A DNA stretch of 30,042 bases, from the NCBI GenBank assembly GCA_018713055.1, contig DVFW01000038.1:1-30042 (forward strand). The letters are read 5' to 3'. A program made the position numbers and the translations under genes. Every line of letters begins with the position of its first letter. The stretch's first letter is position 1. The notes beneath the pieces were generated by a model that was given only the letters and a program-made list of their open reading frames with translations, had not been told where the DNA came from and ran no database searches. Positions 1 to 8,204 of this stretch are shown in pieces. The stretch comes from Scatavimonas merdigallinarum (GTDB lineage Bacteria > Bacillota > Clostridia > Oscillospirales > Acutalibacteraceae).

Positions 1-145
1 CGTATAAAGTATCGGAAATTTTTTGTTCCGCCGGAGCTGCCGGCTGCGCCGTTTCGCCGGTCGCGTAGATGCTCACGGGTAGCGCGCACAGCAAAAGCGC
101 CAGACAGATAGAGAGACATTTTTTCATAACTTTATGTTTACGCAT
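1..145 (-). CDS. Secreted protein, N-terminal fragment (runs off window)
   Basis: Only the first 48 residues are inside the window. They show a classic Sec signal peptide: a basic start (MRKHKVMKK), a hydrophobic core with LALLLCALPV, and a probable cleavage after SIYA. An Ala/Pro-rich stretch follows, typical of a linker after the signal peptide. I chose the ATG at 145 because an AAAGGG lies about 10 bases upstream; an in-frame ATG at 127 is also possible. The gene begins inside the last codons of the decayed gene at 138-734 and is on the same strand, so the two may once have been an operon. The function cannot be told from what is present. Confidence 0.6.
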   Translation of the reverse strand, partial: MRKHKVMKKCLSICLALLLCALPVSIYATGETAQPAAPAEQKISDTLY

Positions 146-734
146 GCTCCTCAAACCCTTTCCATTTCTTTATTTTTGCCCTTAAAACCTTTTTCCCGTC
201 TTGCTTTAAGCCAATTTCCTGTATATTTTTTAAAGCCAGAACGTGTCTTTCCAACCCGTTATAATCGCACAGCCTTGCAACACCCCAACAGATCTGTCCG
301 TTTCGTTGGCGATTACCTAAGATATGCGTTGCGCTGTTTACCGCCTGCGTTAAATCTATTTTTCTGCTTCCCAGGCTTCTTGCAACGTTAAAACCATCCC
401 GTCTTTTTCTGTATACAGGCCAAGTTCGTAAGGCGTATACAATTTTCAGAAAAGAAAATATGCAACCCTATGACTTTCGATGTTGAACCGGGCAATAAGC
501 CCGCTATGTTGTCAAAATATGATCTGATCACCTAGAATAGCATCTGAATCTGACCCGGTCTCCAGCAGACGTTCAATGTCCGATATCCACAGAATTCAAA
601 CAATCACTGAACGTTTGCAGCCGCGCGGCCTGATCAGGCTGTTCCTGTGCGCCGGCTGGCAGCATAAACACGCTGCACAGCAGCAGACACGTTAACAAAA
701 AACAAACCGGCTTGTTTATTGTTTCATGTTGCAT
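138..734 (-). pseudogene. Decayed secreted-protein gene (multiple frameshifts)
   Basis: An ATG at 734 behind AAGGAGGGA opens a reading frame with a signal peptide (VCFLLTCLLLCSVFMLPAGA) and stops after 53 codons at 573. Protein-like sequence continues past that stop in another frame (ERLLETGSDSDAILGDQ, then ELGLYTEKDGMVLTLQEAWE). It returns to the first frame at about 360, through an A-run that appears one base short, and reads without a stop to TAA at 138. The tail contains NGQICWGVARLCDYNGLERH and is rich in Lys. The smooth sense of the tail and its return to the original frame argue for a single ancestral secreted protein of about 195 residues, broken by at least two shifts and one stop. 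I do not recognise the family. An alternative is a genuine 53-residue secreted peptide with unrelated downstream DNA. Confidence 0.5.
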
Positions 735-1334
735 TCCCTCCTTACATGCGCTCGCCCATGTGAAAACAGTTTCCATAAATAAAATACATAGCTCTTCTGC
801 TTTTTGCCTTTTGCGCTGTCTTTTTGTTTTTGTGTCTTTCACCTCCCGGCTGCACAGACTGGGTTTTGTTACTTTTTATCCACTGAAATTTGAACAATAT
901 ATACATTTTTTAAAATAATTCTACGTATTTTATACCACATTTTTCCATATATGTCAATACACTTTTCATAAAAATGGAGGACGGCGTTGCATCAATAATC
1001 CCCAATAAAATAAAAATGGACGTGCTAATGGACAAACTATTTTTAAAATTTTATATGCCTTTTTTCAAATATATTTTTTCTAAAAAACACCGCCCTTTTT
1101 CCGGCTTTACGGTTTACCGGGAAAGAGCGGAAATTTTATTTATTTTTGTTTTTTTCTAAATATTTTTATATGGACAAAAAACTTTGCTGTGTTCTTTTTG
1201 CTGTTTGTAACAAATATTTTTTATTTTAACATCGTTTTGCATCCTTTCCGTATGTATCTTCTTTGTGCTATGGTCTCTGTTTGTACAAAGGGCGGATTTG
1301 TACAAAAGAAAGAAATGCATCTGTTTAAGCTGCA
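735..1334. other. Intergenic stretch
   Basis: Apart from the minus-strand promoter at 929-957 this AT-rich stretch shows no reading frame with a convincing ribosome site or protein-like composition, and no RNA gene that I recognise. The short open frames on both strands are low-complexity and look accidental. Confidence 0.6.
929..957 (-). promoter_or_regulatory. SigA-type promoter for the gene ending at 138
   Basis: On the minus strand TTGACA (952-957) is followed after 17 bases by TATAAA (929-934). This is a near-consensus housekeeping promoter and points at the decayed secreted gene that starts at 734, leaving a leader of about 190 bases. Confidence 0.55.
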
Positions 1335-1374
1335 AAAAGGCGGAACCATTTATCATTCCATGGTTCCGCCTTTT
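1335..1374 (-). terminator. Intrinsic terminator after the amylase gene
   Basis: A 15-bp perfect stem (1335-1349 with 1360-1374, core AAGGCGGAACCAT) has a 10-base loop and a run of T on its minus-strand 3' side. It begins about 90 bases past the amylase stop codon. The A/T flanks on both sides would allow it to work on the plus strand too. Confidence 0.8.
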
Positions 1375-1462
1375 CCTTTATAGAATAGATTGATTCCATT
1401 TTCCTTTGCCGTTATCCTTTATACCAACCAGCCGTTTTGCAATGAGAAATCATAGAGAACGC

Positions 1463-3238
1463 CTACCCGTAAGTATAGGAAGCCACCTGGTATTTCCCCT
1501 GGCTGTTTTGCGTTGTGCAATAGTAACCTGTACCACTGCTTCCGACCAGTATGTCTACCGTCTGCGTACCGTTTCCGTTGCTGAAAATGACGTAATCATA
1601 CTGCGTGCCGTCAAAGGTATAGGAATATATATCTTCTCCGTACTCGTTTGTACTCTCATAAAGCATGGTAACCCCAGGCCAGGCGGCATTGCTGTTGGTA
1701 TTTTTAAAGCAATATGCGTAAACCTGGTCCCAGTGCAGATTATTTGAAAAATAAATGGTTTTTGCATTGGACACGGGTTCGCTGTCATAAATAACCGCTA
1801 TACCTTTTGCAGGTATTGTTCCTTTGATCCTACCGTTTTCAACGGTAAAGGTTCCGCCGGATACATGTTCCGCGTATGTGCCATCAAGCATTTGGTGAGC
1901 CGTTGCATTGACGTTAACGCTGCTGTTTCCAAGATTGACAAGCACTGCGCCACGGTTGCCGCGTTCATTAATGACTACGCTGCCGCTGGAGCTTAAATAT
2001 TCGGAGCTGCCAATAAATTTATTATGGAATTTATTGACTTCTTTTACAGCATTGTGCTGCCAGGAGTTGTTTCCGTTTTCCCCCATAACACCGCCGCTCC
2101 AACTGCTTGGACGCCCAAGGAACAGAGAGGTGGCATCTTTACGTGAAGCCAAGATTGCCCACGTAAGCCGAATATTTTCATCGGAAACGCCTCTGCTGGT
2201 ATTGTCCGCATATGTGTCATGAGACTCTGCCCATAAGACGCTGTGGTCAGCGCCCACGTTAAAAACATACCCTGAAGCGGCAGCGCCTGCAGCATTGGAG
2301 TTTATCACGTTGTCTCTTACATTTTCACCGGTTTGGTTATCTGTAATACTCATATATTCTGTGTAATTATGCAGCGCTGTTGATGCTGTATAAAGAATTT
2401 CTCCATAACAGTAAAGGTCAATTCCCTTTTGTGCAGAAGCGTAGTTTTCCGCCGCGCCAATTACATTAGGCCAGAAATTGCTGCCTGCACCGTATGTATC
2501 TTCCGGTACTTCTATGTGTTTGGCTGCGTCAAACCGGAAGCCGGAAGCGCCTGCATCAATGCACTCTTCAAGCAGGTCTATAACCATGCCCTGTACCTCG
2601 CTGTTGCCGGTGTTCAGGTCGGGCATGCCAATAGAGCCCTGTACCATATCATAGCGGTTGGAATCGCTTGCCCAAATATTGTTTACATGCCAATAGCTAT
2701 CATTATTGCGAATAGAAGCCGGAATCCCTGTGTTACGGTTATTGGCAGAGTTACCGTAATCTTCGTTCACATTTGCCATATGATTTGCGACAATATCGAC
2801 AATGACCTTCACGCCGTAAGAGTCGGCTATATCACACATCTCCTCAAAATCGCTTTTTGTCCCCAGCCAGGTGTACTGGTTCGAAAAGGACAGCGTCAAC
2901 GGCTGATAAAATTTCCACCACTGTGTGCTTACTTCATTCCAGTACGACGCATAGTCCCTGGGCTGCTGTACCGGAGAGGTCTGTACGGCGCTGTAACCGG
3001 CGGCGGCGATGTCGGCCATATTCTCTGCTATGGTGTCATAGTCCCAATTCCACGCATGGAGAATAACGCCGTCTTGAATGTTTTGTGCCAGACCGTTTTC
3101 ACTTGCAGCAGCGGCAACCTCAGCAGCGCTCATATCGCTGCTTGTTGCAAATGTGTTTATGGAAAACGAAAATACACATGTTGCCATCATACACAGCGCA
3201 ATAAAAATACTGGCAATTTTTTTCTTTTTGCTTATCAT
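1463..3238 (-). CDS. Secreted GH13 alpha-amylase with C-terminal CBM26-like module
   Basis: A 591-residue extracellular endo-acting enzyme predicted to cleave alpha-1,4 bonds in starch. The ATG at 3238 was chosen because GGAGGG lies 6 bases upstream and it gives a clean signal peptide (residues 1-31: MISKKKK, hydrophobic core, NTFA). All four GH13 signature regions are visible: DIVANH at 148-153, GFRFDAAKH at 233-241 (nucleophile D237), YGEIL at 278-282 (acid/base E280) and SHDTY at 339-343 (D341). The order and spacing resemble the Bacillus AmyE type. Residues from about 495 to the end (IYFSNNLHWDQVYAYCF..AWPGV) match the pattern of a CBM26 starch-binding domain. No dockerin or sortase signal is seen, so the enzyme is probably released. 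Transcribed alone from its own promoter, followed by a terminator. Confidence 0.93.
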   Translation of the reverse strand: MISKKKKIASIFIALCMMATCVFSFSINTFATSSDMSAAEVAAAASENGLAQNIQDGVILHAWNWDYDTIAENMADIAAAGYSAVQTSPVQQPRDYASYWNEVSTQWWKFYQPLTLSFSNQYTWLGTKSDFEEMCDIADSYGVKVIVDIVANHMANVNEDYGNSANNRNTGIPASIRNNDSYWHVNNIWASDSNRYDMVQGSIGMPDLNTGNSEVQGMVIDLLEECIDAGASGFRFDAAKHIEVPEDTYGAGSNFWPNVIGAAENYASAQKGIDLYCYGEILYTASTALHNYTEYMSITDNQTGENVRDNVINSNAAGAAASGYVFNVGADHSVLWAESHDTYADNTSRGVSDENIRLTWAILASRKDATSLFLGRPSSWSGGVMGENGNNSWQHNAVKEVNKFHNKFIGSSEYLSSSGSVVINERGNRGAVLVNLGNSSVNVNATAHQMLDGTYAEHVSGGTFTVENGRIKGTIPAKGIAVIYDSEPVSNAKTIYFSNNLHWDQVYAYCFKNTNSNAAWPGVTMLYESTNEYGEDIYSYTFDGTQYDYVIFSNGNGTQTVDILVGSSGTGYYCTTQNSQGKYQVASYTYG

Positions 3239-3292
3239 GTTTTTCCCTCCAATTTTAATATTCATTGAAATAGACATTCCGGGGATATAGTG

Positions 3293-3333
3293 AATATAAA
3301 TCACAAAGCTATAAAAAGTCAATAGTTTTGTGA
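3293..3333 (-). promoter_or_regulatory. Amylase promoter covered by an imperfect palindrome
   Basis: On the minus strand TTGACT (3317-3322) and TATATT (3293-3298) are separated by 18 bases. A dyad of 12-base arms, TCACAAAGCTAT (3301-3312) and ATAGTTTTGTGA (3322-3333), matches 11 of 12 positions with a 9-base centre. The centre of the dyad overlaps the -35 box, which is how a repressor operator is often placed. That it is sugar-responsive is inference from the gene it precedes. Confidence 0.6.
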
Positions 3334-3393
3334 TAATATGTTAATTTTTTTATATATTTGGTACTATTTTAAAAAATATTCAAAAAAAAATAA

Positions 3394-3443
3394 AAAAATG
3401 TCGTTTTGTACACCTGCGCTTTTTTCTGTTTTTCGACATTTTT
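3394..3443 (-). terminator. Probable terminator after dinB
   Basis: AAAAATGTCG (3394-3403) pairs with CGACATTTTT (3434-3443) across a 30-base loop. On the minus strand the stem is followed by a long T-rich run. It lies just past the dinB stop at 3456. The large loop and A/T-rich stem make it weaker than the other terminators in this window. Confidence 0.45.
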
Positions 3444-3455
3444 CAAATGTGATTT

Positions 3456-4706
3456 TTATTCTGATTTGGAATCTTTACACTGTACAGAAGAAAGTCCCTC
3501 ATGCGCAAATCCGGAAAGCCGCTGATCAACAAGATGCAAAGCAGGAAACAGAACGCCGCTTCCATAACGGTCTTTTAATGTATCTGCAACACATTGCAGA
3601 CGTTCACAGCGCGTCCGCTGCTGTTCCTCCTGTTCAAAAAGGGAAAGCTGCCTACCTGTTTCTACAGGAAGAAAATCTCCTACGCGCAGTCCAAGAGCGC
3701 GCACCGCCCGTTTTCCCTTATGATTTTCACAAAAAAGCGAGAAAGCGGTATGAAAAATATCTACTGTCATGCATGTTGGTACAGAAAGCCTGATTTGTCT
3801 TGTATAAGTGGTAAACGCGCAGTCGCGCACATGAATGCAAACTGTCCGGCAGCACAGCCTATGCCTGCGCATACGTCTGCCTACGCTGTCTGCAAGAGCG
3901 CTGAATACAATTTTTATATCCTGCATTGTCTGAAGATCGCGCACAGTAGTGGTGAAATTCCCAATCCATTGGGGAGGCCGGATAAATTCATGGGACAAAA
4001 CAGGCGCGTGTTCCATCCCATTTGCCGCGAGATAAAGCCAATTTCCCCATTTTCCTAAATTTTTTTGAAGTATATTTAAACGGCAGGCTGCAAGTTCCCC
4101 AATGGTATAAATACCAAGGCGGGCCAGTTTCTCTTTAAAGGCCTTACCCACATACAGAAGCGCATCGACCGGCAAAGGCCAGAGCAGTGACCGGTAATTT
4201 TCTTTTGTAATCAAAGTGACCGCGTCCGGCTTTTTGTAATCGCTCCCTAATTTAGCGAAAACCTTATTATAGCTGACGCCTATGCTTACGGTGATCCCGA
4301 CTTCTTTTTTGACGCGCCGCCGTATTTCCCCGGCAATACGCATTCCGTTTCCAAACAGATGTTGGCTTCCGGTTACATCCAACCAGGCTTCATCCAGACC
4401 AAATGGTTCTACCTGATTGGTATAATCTGCATAAATTGCGCGCACTTTTTCAGAAAATTCTAAATAACGTGCAAACTGTGCGTTTACCGTAACCAAATGC
4501 GGACATTTTTTCTTTGCCTGCCAAATTGTTTCTCCTGTTTTTACACCAGATGCTTTAGCCGCTTCATTTTTTGCAAGAACAATGCCATGCCGGGCTTCCG
4601 CATCTCCGCATACGGCAACTGCTTTCCCCTGTAAGGATGGATGTAAACAGCATTCCACCGACGCATAGAAGGCGTTGCAGTCGCTATGCAAAATAACTCT
4701 GGACAA
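3456..4706 (-). CDS. dinB: DNA polymerase IV (Y-family, translesion synthesis)
   Basis: A 416-residue error-prone DNA polymerase used to copy past lesions. The N-terminus HSDCNAFYASVE holds the metal ligand D9 and the steric-gate region. DEAWLDVT at 105-112 supplies the other catalytic acids (D105, E106), and SIGVSYNKVFAKLGSDYKKP is the family signature. A beta-clamp binding motif, QLSLF, is at 353-357 and a further 60-residue tail follows. Translation appears to start at TTG (4706), with GAGGTG 8 bases upstream. The length suits the Gram-positive Pol IV group. The promoter carries a LexA box in its spacer and a second, weaker box lies in the leader, so SOS induction is expected. It is transcribed alone. 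Confidence 0.95.
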   Translation of the reverse strand: MSRVILHSDCNAFYASVECCLHPSLQGKAVAVCGDAEARHGIVLAKNEAAKASGVKTGETIWQAKKKCPHLVTVNAQFARYLEFSEKVRAIYADYTNQVEPFGLDEAWLDVTGSQHLFGNGMRIAGEIRRRVKKEVGITVSIGVSYNKVFAKLGSDYKKPDAVTLITKENYRSLLWPLPVDALLYVGKAFKEKLARLGIYTIGELAACRLNILQKNLGKWGNWLYLAANGMEHAPVLSHEFIRPPQWIGNFTTTVRDLQTMQDIKIVFSALADSVGRRMRRHRLCCRTVCIHVRDCAFTTYTRQIRLSVPTCMTVDIFHTAFSLFCENHKGKRAVRALGLRVGDFLPVETGRQLSLFEQEEQQRTRCERLQCVADTLKDRYGSGVLFPALHLVDQRLSGFAHEGLSSVQCKDSKSE

Positions 4707-4724
4707 AATACCAGCACCTCTGAT

Positions 4725-4738
4725 CGAACAAATGTTTT
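4725..4738 (-). promoter_or_regulatory. Second, degenerate LexA box in dinB leader
   Basis: CGAACAAATGTTTT matches the GAAC-N4-GTTC core with one change (GTTT). It lies between the predicted transcription start and the TTG start codon, about 30 bases from the main box. It may help LexA binding; this is inference. Confidence 0.5.
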
Positions 4739-4748
4739 TATTAGTTAT

Positions 4749-4777
4749 ATTATAGAACTTTTGTTCGAATAAAGCAA
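4749..4777 (-). promoter_or_regulatory. dinB promoter with LexA (SOS) box in the spacer
   Basis: On the minus strand TTGCTT (4772-4777) and TATAAT (4749-4754) are 17 bases apart. The perfect Gram-positive LexA core GAACTTTTGTTC lies at 4755-4766, filling the spacer directly next to the -10 box. LexA bound here would block RNA polymerase, as at other SOS genes. Confidence 0.88.
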
Positions 4778-4872
4778 GGAATTTTTTCGTTTTTTAATTT
4801 GTTATAAAAAAATGTTGCAATTTTTAGCGAAAACAGTACTTTTTGCAGGAATTTATTTTCCGGGAAATAAAA

Positions 4873-4898
4873 AGGACAGACCACAACAGATCTGTCCT
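4873..4898 (-). terminator. Terminator after the phosphoglucomutase gene
   Basis: AGGACAGA (4873-4880) and TCTGTCCT (4891-4898) form an 8-bp stem with a 10-base loop. On the minus strand it is followed by TTTTTATTT. It sits about 35 bases after the stop codon at 4933. Confidence 0.75.
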
Positions 4899-4932
4899 GA
4901 AAAGTTATATTTTTTATAAAAAACGGCCAGCT

Positions 4933-6654
4933 TTAAACTCCCATGATTTTTTCGCTGTCTTTTGTAAGGCGTTCGGTCAACATTTGTGCATTTTGTTTGT
5001 CGGTTCCGACCGCAGTAATATAAAGCTTAATTTTGGGTTCTGTTCCGCTGGGGCGTACAATAACAGAATGGCCGCCCTGCAGAGAATACGCGATGACATT
5101 GGACTTAGGAAGCGTAATCGGCGTTGTTTTCCCGTTTTCCAGATTCTTGGAAACGCCCTGCAGATAGTCATCTGTCTTTATAACGGCAAAGCCTGCAATG
5201 GAAGACGGCGCGTCATAGCGCAGGCTTGTCATAATATCGTTCATTTTTTCCATACCGGCGGCACCGGCAAAACCAAAATTCAACGTGGTGTTTTGGTAAT
5301 AACCATATTCCCGATAAAGGGAATCAATCACGTTGGCGAGCGTTTTCCCCTGCCGCTTATAATATGCGGCCATTTCACAAATCAGCATGGAGGCTACGAC
5401 CGCGTCTTTGTCCCTTACATAAGTTCCGGCAAGATATCCATAGCTTTCTTCAAACCCAAATACATAACGGTTCTCTTCCCGCCTTTGTTCGAGCTCCAGA
5501 ATCTGTTCTCCAATATATTTAAACCCGGTAAGCACGTTAATCAGCTGACAGCCATATTTTTCACAAATACGGTTGGTCAGGATGCTTGTAACGACCGTCT
5601 TGACAACAACGGGATTTTCCGGCAGGTCTTTCTTTTCTCTGCGGCGCGAAAGAATGTAGTCGGTCAGCATAATACCCATTTCATTTCCTGTAATCAGGCG
5701 GTAATCGCCGCTGTCTTTGACGGCAACGCCTACCCTGTCGCTGTCCGGGTCGGTAGCCAGCAGAAGATCCGCCTGCTCCTGCTGGCATAATGCCAGCCCC
5801 AGCTGCAAAGCATCCCTGATTTCAGGATTGGGATACGGGCAAGTTGTAAAATTGCCGTCGGGATTTTCCTGCTCTTTAACAATGCAAACGTCCTCTATAC
5901 CTATTCTTTTTAAAATTTCGCGTACCAGCTTGTTTCCCGTACCATTAAGCGGCGTGTAAACAACCTTTAGCCCGGCACCGGCACATATGCCGGGTGTGAC
6001 CGCCTGCTGGGCTACTTTTTGTAAATAGGTTTCATACAGGCTGTCGTCTATATAAACAATCCGGGCGCTTGCAACAGCGCGTTCAAAATCGGCCAGTCTG
6101 ACGCCTTCGAAGCAGTCAACCGCCTGAATTTCTGCATAAACGGCGTTTGCATCGTCATCTGTCATCTGACATCCGTCCGGCCCGTAACATTTATAGCCGT
6201 TATAAGCGGCGGGATTGTGGCTGGCAGTAACCATAATCCCGGCCTGGCAGTGCAGCTGGCGTACGGCAAAGGAAAGCACAGGTGTAGGCTGCAGCTCCCT
6301 TGTAATATATGCACGAATCCCGTTTGCGGCAAGCACGCGCGCCGCCTCCTGTGCAAAAAGGGCAGATTTTATTCTGGAATCATAAGAAATGGCAACGGCG
6401 GCGTCTTTATCTTTATATTTTTTATTTAAATAATTTGCCAGGCCCTGAGTTGCAAGGCGCACGTTATATATGTTCATACGGTTTGTGCCGGCACCGATCA
6501 CGCCACGCAGTCCTGCTGTGCCAAATTCAAGATTGCGGTAAAACCGGTCGTATATTTCATCTTGATTGCCGGCAATAGATTGCAGCTCATCCATCAAGTC
6601 CTTATCATCAAGTGCTTTTTCAAGCCACAGCTGATAAAGCGTTTTTGTTTCCAT
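4933..6654 (-). CDS. pgcA: Alpha-phosphoglucomutase / phospho-sugar mutase
   Basis: A 573-residue cytoplasmic enzyme of the alpha-D-phosphohexomutase superfamily that interconverts glucose-1-phosphate and glucose-6-phosphate. Motifs are complete and in order: TASHNP with phospho-serine S145, the metal loop DPDSDR (D302, D304, D306), the sugar loop GFEESYG at 400-406 and the phosphate-binding RPSGTEPK from 534. The length matches the Firmicute PgcA group. Phosphomannomutase activity cannot be excluded from sequence alone. The ATG at 6654 has AAGGGG about 10 bases upstream. It is a single-gene unit between a promoter at 6749-6777 and a terminator. With the amylase nearby it fits starch or glycogen glucose metabolism and UDP-glucose supply, but the genes have separate promoters. 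Confidence 0.93.
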   Translation of the reverse strand: METKTLYQLWLEKALDDKDLMDELQSIAGNQDEIYDRFYRNLEFGTAGLRGVIGAGTNRMNIYNVRLATQGLANYLNKKYKDKDAAVAISYDSRIKSALFAQEAARVLAANGIRAYITRELQPTPVLSFAVRQLHCQAGIMVTASHNPAAYNGYKCYGPDGCQMTDDDANAVYAEIQAVDCFEGVRLADFERAVASARIVYIDDSLYETYLQKVAQQAVTPGICAGAGLKVVYTPLNGTGNKLVREILKRIGIEDVCIVKEQENPDGNFTTCPYPNPEIRDALQLGLALCQQEQADLLLATDPDSDRVGVAVKDSGDYRLITGNEMGIMLTDYILSRRREKKDLPENPVVVKTVVTSILTNRICEKYGCQLINVLTGFKYIGEQILELEQRREENRYVFGFEESYGYLAGTYVRDKDAVVASMLICEMAAYYKRQGKTLANVIDSLYREYGYYQNTTLNFGFAGAAGMEKMNDIMTSLRYDAPSSIAGFAVIKTDDYLQGVSKNLENGKTTPITLPKSNVIAYSLQGGHSVIVRPSGTEPKIKLYITAVGTDKQNAQMLTERLTKDSEKIMGV

Positions 6655-6748
6655 TCTAAAAACACCCCTTCAAAAGTAAGATGTACTGTTCTTGCTTATC
6701 TATTATTTTCTTTCTTTATTTCTCTTCATTTATAAAGATACAGTATAT

Positions 6749-6777
6749 AATATACCACAACTTTCTTACGTTTACAA
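6749..6777 (-). promoter_or_regulatory. Probable promoter of the phosphoglucomutase gene
   Basis: On the minus strand TTGTAA (6772-6777) and TATATT (6749-6754) are separated by 17 bases, about 95 bases upstream of the start codon. The surrounding DNA is very AT-rich, so a chance match is possible. Confidence 0.45.
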
Positions 6778-6988
6778 ATTTTACAGAAAAAGACAGCAAA
6801 AAACATTTCGTTTATTATTCTAATATGAAAATAAAATTTTAAAAAAAACCGCATAGGGTTGGTAATATAAAACAAGAAAGTTTTGCAATTTTATAAAAAT
6901 ATAATTGCAAATGCAAGAAATATGCGCCGCCGGCATAAAACGGTTTGTGAATATATTTTTAAATCCTTATGATATACCTAAATTGGGC
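6778..6988. other. AT-rich divergent intergenic region
   Basis: This lies between the divergent phosphoglucomutase gene and the gene at 7069. No reading frame or recognisable RNA is seen. The promoters at its two edges are listed separately. Confidence 0.5.
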
Positions 6989-7017
6989 TTGTAAGCAAAA
7001 AAAATATGTTGTACAAT
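6989..7017 (+). promoter_or_regulatory. Promoter of the gene at 7069
   Basis: TTGTAA (6989-6994) and TACAAT (7012-7017) are separated by 17 bases, and the start codon is about 50 bases downstream. Confidence 0.55.
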
Positions 7018-7032
7018 GAATAAAAGCAAAGT

Positions 7033-7047
7033 GGTACAGGCTGTACC
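7033..7047 (+). promoter_or_regulatory. Perfect 15-bp palindrome just after the transcription start
   Basis: GGTACAG-G-CTGTACC is perfectly symmetric. It begins about 10 bases past the predicted +1 and ends just before the AAAGGAGG ribosome site. The position suits an operator that blocks elongation or initiation. No regulator gene is adjacent. Confidence 0.4.
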
Positions 7048-7068
7048 GTATTTAAAGGAGGAACCGAC

Positions 7069-8013
7069 GTGGACGAAACACAGAAGAAAAAAAATACAGA
7101 CGGCGTTGCAGAGACAGGCAATATGCAGGAAGCTGCCGAGCAGGTACAGCCGGAAGATGTTCATGAGGAAAAAACGCCCTTTATGGACACAACCGACGTT
7201 TTGTCTGAAGCACCTGTAGATGAGGACAGCGCCTTTTTACATAACGACCTGTCTGAAAATGAAGGATACACCGCGCAATTCAGCGAACTGACCGAGCAAA
7301 TGGAAGACGCTCCCGCCCTGCAGGAAAGAACAAAAGCGACAAAGAAACGGTTGCTGATGCCGTGCGTGACCGTTTCAATCCTGATTTTTGTGCTCGCAGT
7401 GGTTGCCGGAGCTGTGTACGTCTTGTTTTTTGCAAACTCACCGGTAGGCGTTTGGGCGCAGGATGGTCAAACGACGGCAAGCTATTATATATTCGATAAC
7501 GAAGGCAATGTGCAGCTGGTGAACGGAACCGTTTCGTATAAAGGGACATATTCCTTTAAAGAGGCAACGCAGGATACGCCAAGTAAGATTACGTTGTATA
7601 TTCCAGTGGGTTATACCGCTATTTCAGGCGATTTTGACTATTCGATAGCCGGCAACCTGATTACAGGCAAGTCGTTTGTGATTTCCAGCGACAACGGCGC
7701 GCAATTGAACCTGCACTCTGCCTCTCTGCCTGAAAACACACTCAAACCTGCTGCAGACAGAAAAACCGATGAAAAGATCATTGGCACATGGAGCACGCTG
7801 GACGGCGCATATGATATGGTATACTGCTTTAACGCGGACGGCACAATGTATATGGAATCCCAGAATATGCGCATAGACGCGGTTTATACGCTGGAGGACG
7901 GACAGATCGTTACCACCTATATGCTTTCCGGCCAGGAAGGCACAATGGAAGAAGCCTACTACTTTGACGGGGATACACTGGTCATAAGCGGTATAGGCTA
8001 TCAAAAAGAATGA
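7069..8013 (+). CDS. Membrane-anchored protein with two lipocalin-like domains
   Basis: The GTG start at 7069 has a strong AAAGGAGG 7 bases upstream. The 314-residue product has an acidic, low-complexity cytoplasmic part (about 1-92), a Lys/Arg patch, and one membrane helix (about 97-121, LMPCVTVSILIFVLAVVAGA). Two extracellular beta-rich repeats follow: GVWAQDGQTTASYYIFDNEG (from about 127) and GTWSTLDGAYDMVYCFNADG (from about 233). Both begin G-x-W and contain a D/N-G turn, as in the lipocalin-like / DUF5640 group of Firmicute surface proteins. Function unknown. The lipoprotein at 8425-9012 on the other strand carries a similar GSWAP..LNTDGTF domain. Confidence 0.75.
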   Translation: MDETQKKKNTDGVAETGNMQEAAEQVQPEDVHEEKTPFMDTTDVLSEAPVDEDSAFLHNDLSENEGYTAQFSELTEQMEDAPALQERTKATKKRLLMPCVTVSILIFVLAVVAGAVYVLFFANSPVGVWAQDGQTTASYYIFDNEGNVQLVNGTVSYKGTYSFKEATQDTPSKITLYIPVGYTAISGDFDYSIAGNLITGKSFVISSDNGAQLNLHSASLPENTLKPAADRKTDEKIIGTWSTLDGAYDMVYCFNADGTMYMESQNMRIDAVYTLEDGQIVTTYMLSGQEGTMEEAYYFDGDTLVISGIGYQKE

Positions 8014-8165
8014 CGTTCCGGCTTTTATTGCATTTTCATACAACCCTATCTGTGCCTAGACGCATTTCTGCCGGCAGAAACAATTGCCTTTTGGTAAAGC
8101 AAAATTAAAACAAAAAACTTTCTTACGGCTTTGCCTGGTATTGCCGTAAAGAAAAGCGTGCGTGT

Positions 8166-8204
8166 GTGACCGGAAGGTTTAAAACCTTCCGGTCACGTTT
8201 TTTT
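8166..8204 (+). terminator. Strong intrinsic terminator
   Basis: GTGACCGGAAGGTTT pairs with its exact reverse complement around a single A (8166-8196), and seven Ts follow. It is 150 bases past the stop codon at 8013. Confidence 0.85.

Noticed and set aside
974..1159. Plus-strand frame of 61 codons
   Set aside because: AT-rich, aromatic-heavy accidental frame with no ribosome site and no context.
2429..3268. Plus-strand frame of 279 codons
   Set aside because: It is antisense to the amylase catalytic domain, with no start signals or domain sense.
4843..5790. Plus-strand frame of 315 codons
   Set aside because: It is antisense to the phosphoglucomutase gene, begins inside that gene's terminator region, and has no recognisable domain.
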